Shown here: piece by piece, positions 35,302 through 44,209 of the stretch
Position numbering within the stretch: the stretch's first letter is position 1
Layout of the letters: each line of letters opens with the position of its first letter
DNA from: Polluticaenibacter yanchengensis
GTDB taxonomy: Bacteria > Bacteroidota > Bacteroidia > Chitinophagales > Chitinophagaceae
Reading direction: 5' to 3'
Assembly (NCBI GenBank): GCA_027854065.1
Contig: JAQGEF010000003.1
Coordinates: forward strand, 227,458-291,457
Length of the DNA: 64,000 nt
Notes under the pieces: generated by a model
Databases searched by the model: none
Seen by the model: only the letters and a program-made list of their open reading frames with translations
What the model was told of the DNA's origin: nothing
Position numbers and translations under genes: made by a program

Positions 35302-35670
35302 GGGGCTGACCGGTTTTGACAGCAAAGTTCTTTGTACGTATAAGCATGTCGGGCGTTGTGTAATTAGCCCGTTAATCTGAATGCTCAAACTTTATATGGC
35401 AATAATAATTATGCCATGGCTGCCTAATCAGTGATTAAGTAGTCATTAGGGCCGCCGAGCAGGTTTGTCTGACACCAAGTTCCGCCGCCGACTCAAAAAA
35501 AGTTTTGACTGCTGCTTCCCCAGGCTGTGAAGGAAGCTTAAGACTATACAGCTAAGTTATATGTTGGTAGGTTGAGGTCCTGCATATTTCCGACAATCAA
35601 TCATCAAATAAGCATGTAGAAAACGTATGGCGGATTTGTTTGGACCAGGGTTCGAATCCCTGCAGCTCCA
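35302..35670 (+). ncRNA. ssrA: tmRNA
   Basis: The RNA that rescues stalled ribosomes and tags the peptide for degradation. The 5' GGGGCTG pairs with 3' CAGCTCC, and the T arm GGGTTCGAATCCC is intact. The tag reading frame at 35398-35427 encodes GNNNYAMAA and stops at TAA. The 3' CCA is not encoded. Length 369 nt. The YAMAA end differs from the more usual YALAA. It has its own promoter box and terminator. smpB is not in the window. Confidence 0.97.
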
Positions 35671-35676
35671 CATTCT

Positions 35677-35702
35677 AAAAAAGCACCACCTGGTGCTTTT
35701 TT
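35677..35702 (+). terminator. Terminator of ssrA
   Basis: AAAAAA then GCACCA, loop CC, TGGTGC, then TTTTTT, starting 7 bp after the tmRNA 3' end. Confidence 0.9.
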
Positions 35703-35988
35703 AGTTTTTAGTAGCATTAAAAATTGGTTATTATTTAAAGTCTCAGATAATTAATTAAGTGCAGGGTTATTAAAAGAAGATAACTGCTTTTCATTTACCG
35801 TGCCCAGGTTCCGAATAATTATTATATCCCTCCCGTAAATAGCTTCAATAATAAACATTTTAATGACAATTACTTCCGTTTTAACTTTCAGGAATTTTAT
35901 TCGTCAATATATTTTCCGTTTTTAACAATCTTAAATGGAAAATCGTGACGATTAACTTATTAAATTTGCAAGTATTAAAAATTCCGGA
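35703..35988. promoter_or_regulatory. Intergenic region upstream of the nDsbD gene
   Basis: 286 bp of AT-rich DNA. The only element I can support is TAAATTTG at 35961-35968 (TAnnTTTG), 20 bp before the ATG at 35989, a likely -7 box. No -33 TTTG at the right spacing. Confidence 0.45.
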
Positions 35989-36438
35989 ATGAAGAAATTA
36001 TTGACTTTTCTAGCTTTTGCTTTATTCGCCTTAGTATCCAATGCACAAATTAAACAACCGGTAAAATGGGAGTTTAAATCAAAAAAAATAAATGATAAAA
36101 CTTACGAAGTATATTTAAATGCCACTATTGATAAAGGTTGGCATATCTATACCATGGACCATAGTGCGGATATCGGCATTGCTACATCTATTGCTTTTAA
36201 TAAAAACCCTTTAGCTACAATTGGTGAAAAACCAAAGATTGTTGGTAAAACGGTTCTGACAAATGATCCGTCTACAGGAGAGAAGGTGAAGTTCCATGAA
36301 GGTACTTTTTCTGCAGTTTATACTATTACTTTGAAATCTGCAGTAAAAACAAACCTTACAGGTACAGTTGAATTTATGGCTTGTGATGATAAACAATGCC
36401 TGCCTCCAAAAGAATTAAAATTCAGCGTTGCTTTATAA
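35989..36438 (+). CDS. Stand-alone DsbD N-terminal (alpha) domain protein, periplasmic
   Basis: 149 residues with a signal peptide (LLTFLAFALFALVSNA) and one Ig-like beta domain of the DsbD alpha type. The redox pair is present as C-D-D-K-Q-C in MACDDKQCLPPKEL (about 130-143). In E. coli this domain is fused to DsbD and passes electrons to periplasmic partners. Here it is a separate gene 62 bp upstream of dsbD. The DsbD fusion next door has an N-terminal domain without cysteines, so this protein may supply the missing redox site (inference). Confidence 0.88.
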   Translation: MKKLLTFLAFALFALVSNAQIKQPVKWEFKSKKINDKTYEVYLNATIDKGWHIYTMDHSADIGIATSIAFNKNPLATIGEKPKIVGKTVLTNDPSTGEKVKFHEGTFSAVYTITLKSAVKTNLTGTVEFMACDDKQCLPPKELKFSVAL

Positions 36439-36500
36439 GCATAAAGCCTGCTTTTAATATTCAATTTAATAACTAACATTTTTTAAGATAACCAATCGTA

Positions 36501-38474
36501 ATGCGTTTTTTAAGATTATTGATTGTTTTATTATTGACAAATATTATAACTGCACAGGCCCAGGTGTCTGTGCAGTTTGGTATTGTAGCTAATAGAACAT
36601 CAGATACAACTGCTCAATTAATTATTGACATCAACCCGAAAGACTCTTCGTTAAAAATATTCAGCCCGAAACAGGCCACCGACAATGGATTCGCGTCCAC
36701 ATTCGAATTTAAATCACCTGCATCTGCCATTGTAAGAAATATCACGGTAAATGGAAATACTTCTTCTTTAAATATTGATGAAGGCAACAGTGCAGAGGTG
36801 CTTAATGGCAGTAATCAAATTGTAGTAGATATTGCTTTTACAGAAAAAGACGTCCAGCAAATCGAAGGACAATTCAATATTTTAGGAAAGGATGGTGATA
36901 ATTATCCTTCAGGTGTTGAAGAAATTGCTGTGCCATTAAAAACAGCCAGCGATGTGGAAAATGCTCCTGCAGCAGATAAGAGTGAAGCCGCGCCACCGGT
37001 AGAAAAAGATTCTAAAAGTGGCTGGGGATTATTTTTTATGTGCCTTGGGTTTGGATTTGGTGCAGTATTTACACCTTGTGTGTTCCCATTAATTCCGGTA
37101 ACGGTAAGTTTCTTTCTTAAAAGTGGCGGCACTAAGAAGGAAGGTGTTAAAAAAGCCTGGATGTATGCTTTGTCCATCATCCTGATCTATACTATTCCAA
37201 CTTTAATCCTGACATTAATTTTCGGAGATAAATTCCTGTACACGGTCAGTAGCCATCCGGTAACCAACTTATTCTTTTTTGCTATATTTATTGTCTTTGC
37301 CATTTCATTTTTTGGCGGCTTTGAATTGCAGTTGCCAAGTAGCTGGGCAAATAAGGCAGACCAGAATGCCGGCAAAGGTGGTTTAATAGGCGTGTTTTTT
37401 ATGGCATTGACGTTGGTTATTGTATCATTCAGTTGTACAGGACCGATTGTTGCTGCATTATTAGGCGAAACAAGTGGTAAGGGCATTAAAATGGGCAGTG
37501 TTTTCGGTATGCTGGGCTTTGGCATCGGGTTGGCATTCCCGTTTGCCATTTTCGCATTGTTTCCAAATATGCTGAAATCATTGCCAAAAAGTGGCGGCTG
37601 GTTGAATTCTGTAAAAGTTTTCTTTGGCTTTATCGAGCTAGGTCTTGCTATGAAATTTTTAAGTAATGCTGATCTTGCCTATCATTGGGGATTATTAAAC
37701 AGGGATGTTTTCTTAGCAATATGGATTGTACTGGCAGCCGTACTAGGTATCTATCTTTTGGGTAAATTCAAAATGAGCCACGATAGTGATTTGAAATATA
37801 TATCTATTCCCAGGTTATTCATTGCCCTGGCTTCATTTACATTTGCGGTGTATATGATCCCAGGTTTATTTGGTGCACCGTTAACGCCATTAAGTGGCAT
37901 ATTACCACCTCCCGGTACTCAGAAATTCAATTTGGATGATCTTCAATATAAAATTGGTGCCGGTGGCGGTCATGCTACAAATACAGGAGCAGGTAATGTG
38001 CCCGCACCACAAAAATATGTGGAGAAATTCCATGCACCATTTGGATTGACGGCATATTTTGATGTGGATGAAGCTTTAGCCGCGGCTAAAATTGCGAATA
38101 AACCAATCCTGCTGGATTTTACCGGCTGGAGCTGTGCCAATTGCCGCAAGATGGAAAACGAAGTTTGGAGCAAGCCGGAAGTATTAAAACGGTTGAAAGA
38201 AGATTTTATATTGGTGAGTTTCTATGTGGATGATAAAACACCATTACCGGTAGAAGAACGTTATACCAATAAAAATGGAGAGAAAATTAAAACAATCGGT
38301 GAGAAAAACCTTGATTATGAAGTGACCAATTTTGGCATCAATGCACAACCATTGTATAAGTTTATCGATTTGGATGGAAAGTCATTGAGTGATGTACAAT
38401 ATGGTTACGACCCGGATATCCAGAAATTTATTGACCACCTGGAAACTGTAAAGGCTAAATTTCACAAAAAATAA
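36501..38474 (+). CDS. dsbD: Thiol:disulfide interchange protein DsbD
   Basis: 657 residues. Signal peptide (LLIVLLLTNIITAQA), an N-terminal beta domain (about 22-150) that has no cysteine, an acidic linker, an eight-helix membrane domain with FTPCVFPLIPVTVSFF and SFSCTGPIVAALLGE (one membrane cysteine in each), and a C-terminal thioredoxin-like domain (about 525-657) with WSCANCRKM. It carries electrons from cytoplasmic thioredoxin to the periplasm for disulfide reduction and cytochrome c maturation (ccmB is at 50708). It follows the nDsbD gene and is followed 22 bp later by purE. Confidence 0.95.
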   Translation: MRFLRLLIVLLLTNIITAQAQVSVQFGIVANRTSDTTAQLIIDINPKDSSLKIFSPKQATDNGFASTFEFKSPASAIVRNITVNGNTSSLNIDEGNSAEVLNGSNQIVVDIAFTEKDVQQIEGQFNILGKDGDNYPSGVEEIAVPLKTASDVENAPAADKSEAAPPVEKDSKSGWGLFFMCLGFGFGAVFTPCVFPLIPVTVSFFLKSGGTKKEGVKKAWMYALSIILIYTIPTLILTLIFGDKFLYTVSSHPVTNLFFFAIFIVFAISFFGGFELQLPSSWANKADQNAGKGGLIGVFFMALTLVIVSFSCTGPIVAALLGETSGKGIKMGSVFGMLGFGIGLAFPFAIFALFPNMLKSLPKSGGWLNSVKVFFGFIELGLAMKFLSNADLAYHWGLLNRDVFLAIWIVLAAVLGIYLLGKFKMSHDSDLKYISIPRLFIALASFTFAVYMIPGLFGAPLTPLSGILPPPGTQKFNLDDLQYKIGAGGGHATNTGAGNVPAPQKYVEKFHAPFGLTAYFDVDEALAAAKIANKPILLDFTGWSCANCRKMENEVWSKPEVLKRLKEDFILVSFYVDDKTPLPVEERYTNKNGEKIKTIGEKNLDYEVTNFGINAQPLYKFIDLDGKSLSDVQYGYDPDIQKFIDHLETVKAKFHKK

Positions 38475-38496
38475 ATAATTTAAGAAAAACTATAGA

Positions 38497-39003
38497 ATGT
38501 TAGTATCAATTATTATGGGCAGCGACAGCGATTTACCGGTGATGAAAGAAGCTGCTGATATTTTGAAGTTGTTTAATATACCGTTTGAGTTAACCATCGT
38601 TTCTGCCCATAGAACGCCGCAGCGTCTTTTTGATTATGCAAGAGGTGCAGAAGAGAGGGGGGTGAGTGTAATTATTGCCGGTGCGGGTGGCGCTGCGCAT
38701 TTACCCGGCATGGTGGCATCCATTACACCTTTACCTGTGATTGGCGTACCTGTAAAATCCAGTAATTCTATTGATGGATGGGATTCTATTTTGTCTATTC
38801 TGCAGATGCCAAATGGTATTCCAGTAGCCACAGTTGCCTTAAATGCCGCGAAAAATGCCGGTATTTTGGCAGCCTCTATCATTGGCGCATTCCATCCGCA
38901 AATCCGTAAAGCTGTAAGTAATTACAAACTGGAATTGGAGAATGCTGTACTGCAGAAAGTTGAAAAAGTGAAAAATGAAGGTTGGGAAAATCAGTTTGAT
39001 TAA
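38497..39003 (+). CDS. purE: 5-(carboxyamino)imidazole ribonucleotide mutase
   Basis: 168 residues, the usual class I PurE length. It moves the carboxyl group of N5-CAIR to give CAIR in purine synthesis and forms an octamer. Landmarks: [25 protein letters not shown] (phosphate and CO2 site) and [14 protein letters not shown]. purK, its usual partner, is not adjacent in the window. It sits 22 bp after dsbD, so it may ride on the dsbD transcript, and ends in a strong terminator. Confidence 0.97.
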   Translation: MLVSIIMGSDSDLPVMKEAADILKLFNIPFELTIVSAHRTPQRLFDYARGAEERGVSVIIAGAGGAAHLPGMVASITPLPVIGVPVKSSNSIDGWDSILSILQMPNGIPVATVALNAAKNAGILAASIIGAFHPQIRKAVSNYKLELENAVLQKVEKVKNEGWENQFD

Positions 39004-39021
39004 CCGCTGTTTTCAAAATAC

Positions 39022-39060
39022 AAAAAGCACAAATATTTTATAAAATGTTTGTGCTTTTTT
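39022..39060 (+). terminator. Terminator of purE
   Basis: AAAAAGCACAAA (39022-39033) pairs with TTTGTGCTTTTT (39048-39059). The T run follows on the plus strand and an A run precedes, so it could also serve the convergent lysC gene. Confidence 0.85.
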
Positions 39061-39144
39061 ATTGCCTGGGAATATCTCAGAAACTGGAATATTCAGGCAC
39101 TTTCATTACCCGTTAAATATTCCTTTCCAGATATTTGAATGCAT

Positions 39145-40410
39145 TTATTGCATTAAGAACTGGATGGTTTCATTCGTTTTCTGCGTTAGTAAAATTTGTT
39201 TGCCGGATGTTAGCGTGTCAATTATTTGCGGCTGATAATGCCTGATCGTCAGCATTTGCAAACCTTGGGTTATCTGTACATCAAACAAATTCTCAGCTTC
39301 TAATGCCAGTTGCTGAACTTTATCAGAAATATGATCATATACGCCTGTAAAATTAATAGCCCCAATCTGTGTCATGTTTGGTTTAATAAACAGCTTCTTC
39401 ATTAAAAGATAAAGCTCACTTACAGCCTGTTCTCCCACAAAATCATAGGTTTTGGATTGAAATTTAATAAGTGCCTGGTTTTCTTTCAGAATAACAACCG
39501 GTGTATCAATTTTTGTTTTGATTTTTGAAATAACAGTGCCCGGTAAAGCAGGGTCTAAAAAACATTTTACCAGCAGCGGAATTTCTTTATCGTGTATTGG
39601 TTTAATAGTCTTCGGGTGAATGATCTGTGCGCCATAAAATGCCATTTCAATCACTTCATCATAGCTTAAAACAGGCAGGGGCGTTGCAAAATCAAACTGC
39701 TTGGGATCGGCATTCATAACGGATGGTACATCTTTCCAGATAGTTAAGCTTTCGGCGTTAAGCAGGTTAGCGAATATAGCGCCGGTATAATCACTGCCTT
39801 CGCGTCCGAAAGTCGTACTTTCATTATCTGTCGTGCTGCCAATAAATCCCTGGGTAACGACGATTTTTGAATCTTGGAAAAGCGGTAATATTTGTTGTTC
39901 GACCTGTTGAGCGGAGTAATCCCAATCTAAAACAGCTTCCCTGAAATTGTCATTGGTACGCAGGATATCACGCACATCCACCCAGGTATTTTCAATTCCG
40001 GCTTCTGTGAGGTAATGGCTAAAAATACTGGTACTTAGCAATTCCCCGATACAAACGATCTGGTCGTAGTAATAATCAAAGTGCCGTACCGGTTTATCGT
40101 GAAGTAACCATTCTACTTCAGTAAAAAAATCCAGTAATTGGTTTTGGCAATTGATTAATTCATTCGTCAACAGATCCTTAGCAATGTTTAAATGTTGTTG
40201 CTTAATTATTTCAAAATAATCCAGTGCTTGCTGTATATCTTGGCTATAATAAGCGTGAGCGACGTTTTCCAGTGCATTTGTTGTTTTGCCGATAGCACTT
40301 ACAACCGTTAAAACGGGATGATTGTTCGGTTGAGTACGAAGGATCTCACCGGCATTTTTAATATTTACAATAGTACTTACAGAAGCTCCGCCGAATTTAT
40401 ACACTAACAT
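39145..40410 (-). CDS. lysC: Aspartate kinase (monofunctional)
   Basis: 421 residues. Starts MLVYKFGGASVST, the KFGGxSV ATP-binding signature, and shows TTFGREGSDYTGAIFA and WKDVPSVMNADPKQF of the kinase fold (about 1-280). The C-terminal ACT region (about 300-420) is present for allosteric control. It phosphorylates aspartate, the first step toward lysine, diaminopimelate, threonine and methionine. No homoserine dehydrogenase fusion, unlike ThrA. A possible -7 box TATTTTTG lies at 40439-40446 on the minus strand, back-to-back with the rnpB promoter. Confidence 0.95.
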   Translation of the reverse strand: MLVYKFGGASVSTIVNIKNAGEILRTQPNNHPVLTVVSAIGKTTNALENVAHAYYSQDIQQALDYFEIIKQQHLNIAKDLLTNELINCQNQLLDFFTEVEWLLHDKPVRHFDYYYDQIVCIGELLSTSIFSHYLTEAGIENTWVDVRDILRTNDNFREAVLDWDYSAQQVEQQILPLFQDSKIVVTQGFIGSTTDNESTTFGREGSDYTGAIFANLLNAESLTIWKDVPSVMNADPKQFDFATPLPVLSYDEVIEMAFYGAQIIHPKTIKPIHDKEIPLLVKCFLDPALPGTVISKIKTKIDTPVVILKENQALIKFQSKTYDFVGEQAVSELYLLMKKLFIKPNMTQIGAINFTGVYDHISDKVQQLALEAENLFDVQITQGLQMLTIRHYQPQIIDTLTSGKQILLTQKTNETIQFLMQ

Positions 40411-40438
40411 TTGCTAAAGATGTTTTAAAAATGAGTTG

Positions 40439-40446
40439 CAAAAATA
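40439..40446 (-). promoter_or_regulatory. Promoter -7 box of lysC
   Basis: TATTTTTG on the minus strand matches TAnnTTTG, 29 bp upstream of the lysC ATG. No clear -33 element. Confidence 0.45.
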
Positions 40447-40477
40447 CGTGGTGACCTATAAGAAACAATAATTATTG

Positions 40478-40485
40478 TAACTTTG
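40478..40485 (+). promoter_or_regulatory. Promoter -7 box of rnpB
   Basis: TAACTTTG matches TAnnTTTG and ends 4 bp before the P1 helix of the RNA, so the predicted start of transcription coincides with the RNA 5' end. Confidence 0.65.
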
Positions 40486-40488
40486 TAG

Positions 40489-40873
40489 TACTGTTAACGA
40501 AGGTTGTCGCTGCATTTGTAAAAATGGAGAGGAAAGTCCGGACAGCATAGGGTAGTTCACCGGCTAACGGCCGGCTGTGAAGTGTAACAACGGAGCAAGA
40601 GAAAGTGCCACAGAAAATTACCGCCATATGGCAACATGTGGTAAGGGTGAAAACGTGAGGTAAGAGCTCACGACTGCAAGTAGCAATACAGGCAGTGGGT
40701 AAACCTTGAACGCTGAAATGCCATGTATAGATGTGCTGAGGGTAGCCCGCCCAAATGTTGTAAAACATGCATATCAGGGTAGGCAGATAGAGATGCATAG
40801 TAATATGCATAGTAGATAAATGACAACAATTGCCTACGGCAATTACAGAATCCGGCTTATGCAATTAACAGTA
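40489..40873 (+). ncRNA. rnpB: RNase P RNA (class A)
   Basis: The catalytic RNA of RNase P, which trims tRNA 5' leaders. The 5' TACTGTTAA pairs with 3' TTAACAGTA (P1). The conserved core GAGGAAAGTCCGGACAGCAT, the ACAGAAAATTACCGCC block and the 3' ACAGAATCCGGCTTA are all present. Length about 385 nt. It lies between two minus-strand genes with its own promoter box and a strong terminator. Confidence 0.96.
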
Positions 40874-40877
40874 TTTT

Positions 40878-40925
40878 AAAGGACCTATAAAAATTTGTTT
40901 CCACTTGTTTTTATAGGTCCTTTTT
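40878..40925 (+). terminator. Terminator of rnpB
   Basis: AAAGGACCTATAAAAA pairs with TTTTTATAGGTCCTTT across a short loop and is followed by a T run. It can also serve the minus-strand gene ending at 40961. Confidence 0.9.
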
Positions 40926-40960
40926 CATTTATTATATCCCGGTAAATCTCAATAATCTTA

Positions 40961-42253
40961 TTATTGAATCACTTCAATCATTTCCTGAGGTTTGCCATAG
41001 CCATATTTACCGATGTTCGTACGGGTCAGTTTTAATTTCTGCTTCTCTTGGGTCGCAATTGAATTGTATAAATTGCCGATGGCGGTATTTTTTATATTGA
41101 CATCTGCAGGTTTTAAGTAGTTCAGATCTTTAATTTTTGCGTTGGAAATATTTACAACGGAAGGGTATGATACATTTTTATTGCCGATCAATACTTCTGT
41201 ATAATCTCCTCCTTTAATATTGACATTTCTTATTAACCTGATTTTACCGGAACAGTTCACCAATTCGCCAGAAACAAAGCTTAGTTCCGTGAACATGGTA
41301 TTTTCTGCATAAATATTTCTGGTGTCAAGATACATGTCATATAGCTGAAGCCGTGAATTTCTAATGACAGGAATTGTTTTGGTAGGAGCGATGGCAAAAG
41401 GGGCAACATCCGATGAAACATTGTTCATTCTGTAATAACGGGCAATACCAGGTACACCGCCACCTGAATAGTGGCTTAAAGCAAGTCCCTGGCCGCTTGT
41501 TAATTTAGCCCCGGTACTCATTACCCTTACATTATTAAAGTCGATGCTGACATTCGGATGGAAGTACATGGCATGGCTGCGGCCAGCTCTCAATTCCACA
41601 TTGTCCATGTTCACTGCTACCGAAGGACCATCCTGTGCATACACTGCAACGCTCACCATATTGGTGTTAAAGTTGACATTTTTAAAATAGACCGTGTTCC
41701 ATTCTATAATGCTGTCTTTTGCGATATCGTAAATGCCGCCCCTGGCACTGTACCAGGCATTATTACCTCCTGTCACTTTAATATTTTCCAGCCTTATGGT
41801 CCATAGATTACCGGTCTCGAATTCAGTACTGAATGCGACTGCTTCTTCCGGTAACAATATATCAAAGCCTTTAATTGTGGATTTACTTTGGCTAAATGTA
41901 AAAAGGTTTTTTTTCGGGGCTTTAAAAACAATCTGGGTTTGCCGTCCCTCCAGATACAAATCCCCGGTAACTTTCAATCCTTCCTTAACTTCCAGCTTTT
42001 TTACATCAATAATTCCAGGACGATCTTCTTTTATTAATTTGTTTATAAAATCCTGAAGGTTCAATTTTGACTTAGAGTAGAGTAAGGCCTTTTTATTTTG
42101 CTTAGGCGTGTCATCTTCATCCCCGTTGGAGGACATTTCCTCTCCATGGTTTGTAATAGCGCTTGCTTCGCTCAAATAGTTTTCCGCAGGCGACCATTGT
42201 TGGGCAAATAACGTATTAAAAGCGCAAAGAAATATTATGAGTATTTTTTTCAT
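40961..42253 (-). CDS. Secreted right-handed beta-helix protein
   Basis: 430 residues with a signal peptide (ILIIFLCAFNTLFA), a charged head with acidic repeats (SSNGDEDDTPKQNKK), and then a body of regular short strands separated by Asn/Ser/Gly turns, for example ENIKVTGGNN, FKNVNFNTNM, MDNVELRAGR and NISNAKIKDL. The spacing of about 20-25 residues fits a parallel beta-helix as in pectate lyases and chondroitinase B. I do not see a recognisable catalytic site. It may bind or cut a polysaccharide outside the cell (inference). Transcribed alone. Confidence 0.75.
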   Translation of the reverse strand: MKKILIIFLCAFNTLFAQQWSPAENYLSEASAITNHGEEMSSNGDEDDTPKQNKKALLYSKSKLNLQDFINKLIKEDRPGIIDVKKLEVKEGLKVTGDLYLEGRQTQIVFKAPKKNLFTFSQSKSTIKGFDILLPEEAVAFSTEFETGNLWTIRLENIKVTGGNNAWYSARGGIYDIAKDSIIEWNTVYFKNVNFNTNMVSVAVYAQDGPSVAVNMDNVELRAGRSHAMYFHPNVSIDFNNVRVMSTGAKLTSGQGLALSHYSGGGVPGIARYYRMNNVSSDVAPFAIAPTKTIPVIRNSRLQLYDMYLDTRNIYAENTMFTELSFVSGELVNCSGKIRLIRNVNIKGGDYTEVLIGNKNVSYPSVVNISNAKIKDLNYLKPADVNIKNTAIGNLYNSIATQEKQKLKLTRTNIGKYGYGKPQEMIEVIQ

Positions 42254-42516
42254 GAAACGTTTTTTGTCTGCTAAATAGTTAACGGTGTGATATTAGATAT
42301 TATACCGGAACTCTGAATGTTTGAGCGCATTTTTTAGCTAAAGTTTAATAGAAAAAATACCGGTTTCGAACACAGGAAATAATTGCGGCATTACACAAAG
42401 CTCATCATTCCTTTTATATGGTGCGTTTCAATGATGAATACAAATAATAGACGGGCTGCTTAAAGCCGGATGATCTGGCTTTGATGGCACACTTAACCGT
42501 GCGTTAACGGATGCAT

Positions 42517-42831
42517 TTAATGTTTAACGATGACAGTGGGAATGAAATCTTTTGTATAAATATAAATTTGTCCTTCGAACTCTTTATTATCTATACAAAT
42601 CGTATTTTTTTTGACTTCAATTCTTTCAATGTTTTTCGGGTCCATTTCTGTCAGTGATACCTGGGAGGTTAATACTCCGTTGATGAAAAAGGCGATATTA
42701 TTGGAAGCAGGAGTTTTGTTGTAAGATACCATTTTTATCTCTTTTCCGGAAGTATTAGTGGCGATTTTTAGTTCCTGGGCCATAACCTGCGTGGTGAAAA
42801 AACTGGCTGTAATAAAAAATAATTTTTTCAT
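42517..42831 (-). CDS. Small secreted TonB-plug-like protein, 104 aa
   Basis: Signal peptide (LFFITASFFTTQVMA, cleavage after MAQ) and an 85-residue mature domain. The stretch FFINGVLTSQVSLTEMDPKN followed by IERIEVKK resembles the plug pattern of TonB receptors, in which an oligopeptide names a ligand slot and then gives IExIEVLK. No barrel follows. It stands alone, 263 bp from the beta-helix gene on the same strand. A periplasmic accessory role is possible; the function is unknown. Confidence 0.6.
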   Translation of the reverse strand: MKKLFFITASFFTTQVMAQELKIATNTSGKEIKMVSYNKTPASNNIAFFINGVLTSQVSLTEMDPKNIERIEVKKNTICIDNKEFEGQIYIYTKDFIPTVIVKH

Positions 42832-42955
42832 AGCATTAATGTTTTAATTGGTTATATTGGTAAATATATAAAAAAATATAATAATTGTAAGCTGTTTTTG
42901 TTCTGTTTTAAGTGGTGTTTTTTATGGAACGGGCAATTGTACTATAATTGAACAT

Positions 42956-42976
42956 CGTTGTGTCACTCCCTTGTAC
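42956..42976 (+). repeat. Dispersed intergenic repeat family D, copy D2
   Basis: Core GTTGTGTCACTCCCTTGTAC, identical to D1 in the core, but the CTATTAAGCA block present in D1 and D3 is replaced here by TATAATTGAACAT. Confidence 0.7.
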
Positions 42977-43109
42977 GTTTGTTTTTCTATGCGGCGGATT
43001 TATACTATGGATGGCCCCGGTAATGCATGGAGATTGATTAGGAGTTTAGCAAAAGAGAAGGCGCTTTTCAATAATAAGTTAGGGCAGGCTTAGATTTTGA
43101 AAGCCGGAA

Positions 43110-43258
43110 ACCGATAGCGTGAGGGATAGTAGTAAAGTACCCCGTAAGGCGGCATAACAGGATAGCCGTTGCGTAGCTGTGAAATTTGTAGTGCCGCCGC
43201 GGAGTACTTACGGATAGCCCGGCCCGAGGAACGAGGGACACGCCCGAAAAATAAAAAA
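43110..43258 (+). repeat. Dispersed intergenic repeat family B, copy B3
   Basis: ACCGATAGCGTGAGGGATAG, AGTACCCCGTAAGGCGGCAT, loop, AGTGCCGCCGCGGAGTACTT, CGGATAGCCCGGCCC and a terminal CACGCCCGAAAAATAAAA. Same block order as B1 and B2. Confidence 0.75.
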
Positions 43259-43361
43259 CAATTAGCATCACTATTAAGGGACTAATGAAAACATTTTTTA
43301 TCTTTAATACTTTAGTAGTAAGAATAAAAATGGTACTTTCGACCCCGTTTATAAATATTAA

Positions 43362-44189
43362 GTGCAGGTTATAACATTAACATCGGATATTGGGCATAAG
43401 GATTTTTTGACAGGTGCTATTAAGGGTTGTTTGCTTAAGATAAACACCTCGTTTAATATTTGTGATATATCGCATGATGTGGATGCTTTTGATGTGAACC
43501 AGGCTGCTTATTTGCTGAAAAGCGCCTATAAATATTTCCCTGAAAACACCTGGCACCTGGTATTTGTTAATTTATTCGATTACACAGGATGTCATTTGAT
43601 ACTGGCAAAATCCGGTAACCAGTTTTTTGCCTGTCCTGATAATTATTTACTACCGCTGGTATTTGAGAACGAGCCCATGGAAATGGTAAAAATAAAGGTA
43701 CCTGCCGATGCCAATATCACTGAATGGGCAAGAATTATGGGGAATGCGATCAATTACTTTAATAACGGGGTTCCTTTTGATCAGCTGGGTGAACCGGTGA
43801 CAGATATCAGGCAGAAAAATGCATTGAAACCATCGGTGAGTGACCAGCATATAGATGGCAGTGTATTGTATGTAGATAGCTACGATAATGTTATTACAAA
43901 TATCAGTAAAGAAGATTTTGAAAATGCCAGGAAAGGCAGGGATTTTGTGATTGTATTTAAGGGTAATGAAACGATAGAAAAGCTGAGCGAAAATTATGCA
44001 GGTGTGCCGGAAAATAATAAACTGGCTTATTTTAATACAGCCGGATACCTGGAAATAGCGATTAATAAAGGCAGTGCCAGCAAACTGTTTGGATTGAAAT
44101 CGAGTTATAATCTTGTTAGTGACGGATTGCTGAGTGCCAGAATGTTTTACTCCAAAATAAGAATAGATTTTAAAAACGCTACTGAATAG
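43362..44189 (+). CDS. SAM hydrolase (adenosine-forming), DUF62/fluorinase-like family
   Basis: 275 residues starting with GTG (MQVITLTSDIGHKDFLTGAI). The N-terminal SDIGxxDFxxGAxKG motif, the DISHDVDAFDVNQAAYLL segment and the C-terminal domain (SVLYVDSYDNVITNIS) identify the DUF62 family. Members split S-adenosylmethionine with water to adenosine and methionine; only a few use halide. No halogenation genes are nearby, so the hydrolase role is preferred. It starts an operon with corA, a nudix gene, ispF and a second nudix gene. Confidence 0.9.
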   Translation: MQVITLTSDIGHKDFLTGAIKGCLLKINTSFNICDISHDVDAFDVNQAAYLLKSAYKYFPENTWHLVFVNLFDYTGCHLILAKSGNQFFACPDNYLLPLVFENEPMEMVKIKVPADANITEWARIMGNAINYFNNGVPFDQLGEPVTDIRQKNALKPSVSDQHIDGSVLYVDSYDNVITNISKEDFENARKGRDFVIVFKGNETIEKLSENYAGVPENNKLAYFNTAGYLEIAINKGSASKLFGLKSSYNLVSDGLLSARMFYSKIRIDFKNATE

Positions 44190-44209
44190 CAAGCAAAAAC
44201 ATTTATCCA

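Larger units (their letters stand above)
42832..43361. other. 530-bp intergenic region with repeats D2 and B3
   Basis: Between the small plug-like gene and the SAM hydrolase gene. It holds the D2 core (42956-42976) and repeat B3 (43110-43258). Upstream of the GTG start there is no TAnnTTTG match. Nothing else is recognised. Confidence 0.5.

Noticed and set aside
40472-40864. Minus-strand ORF of 130 codons
   Set aside because: It covers the RNase P RNA gene in antisense; the conserved RNA core explains the sequence.
43362-44189. Fluorinase or chlorinase
   Set aside because: Family membership alone fits SAM hydrolase; no halogenation neighbours or insert loop typical of the fluorinase was recognised.
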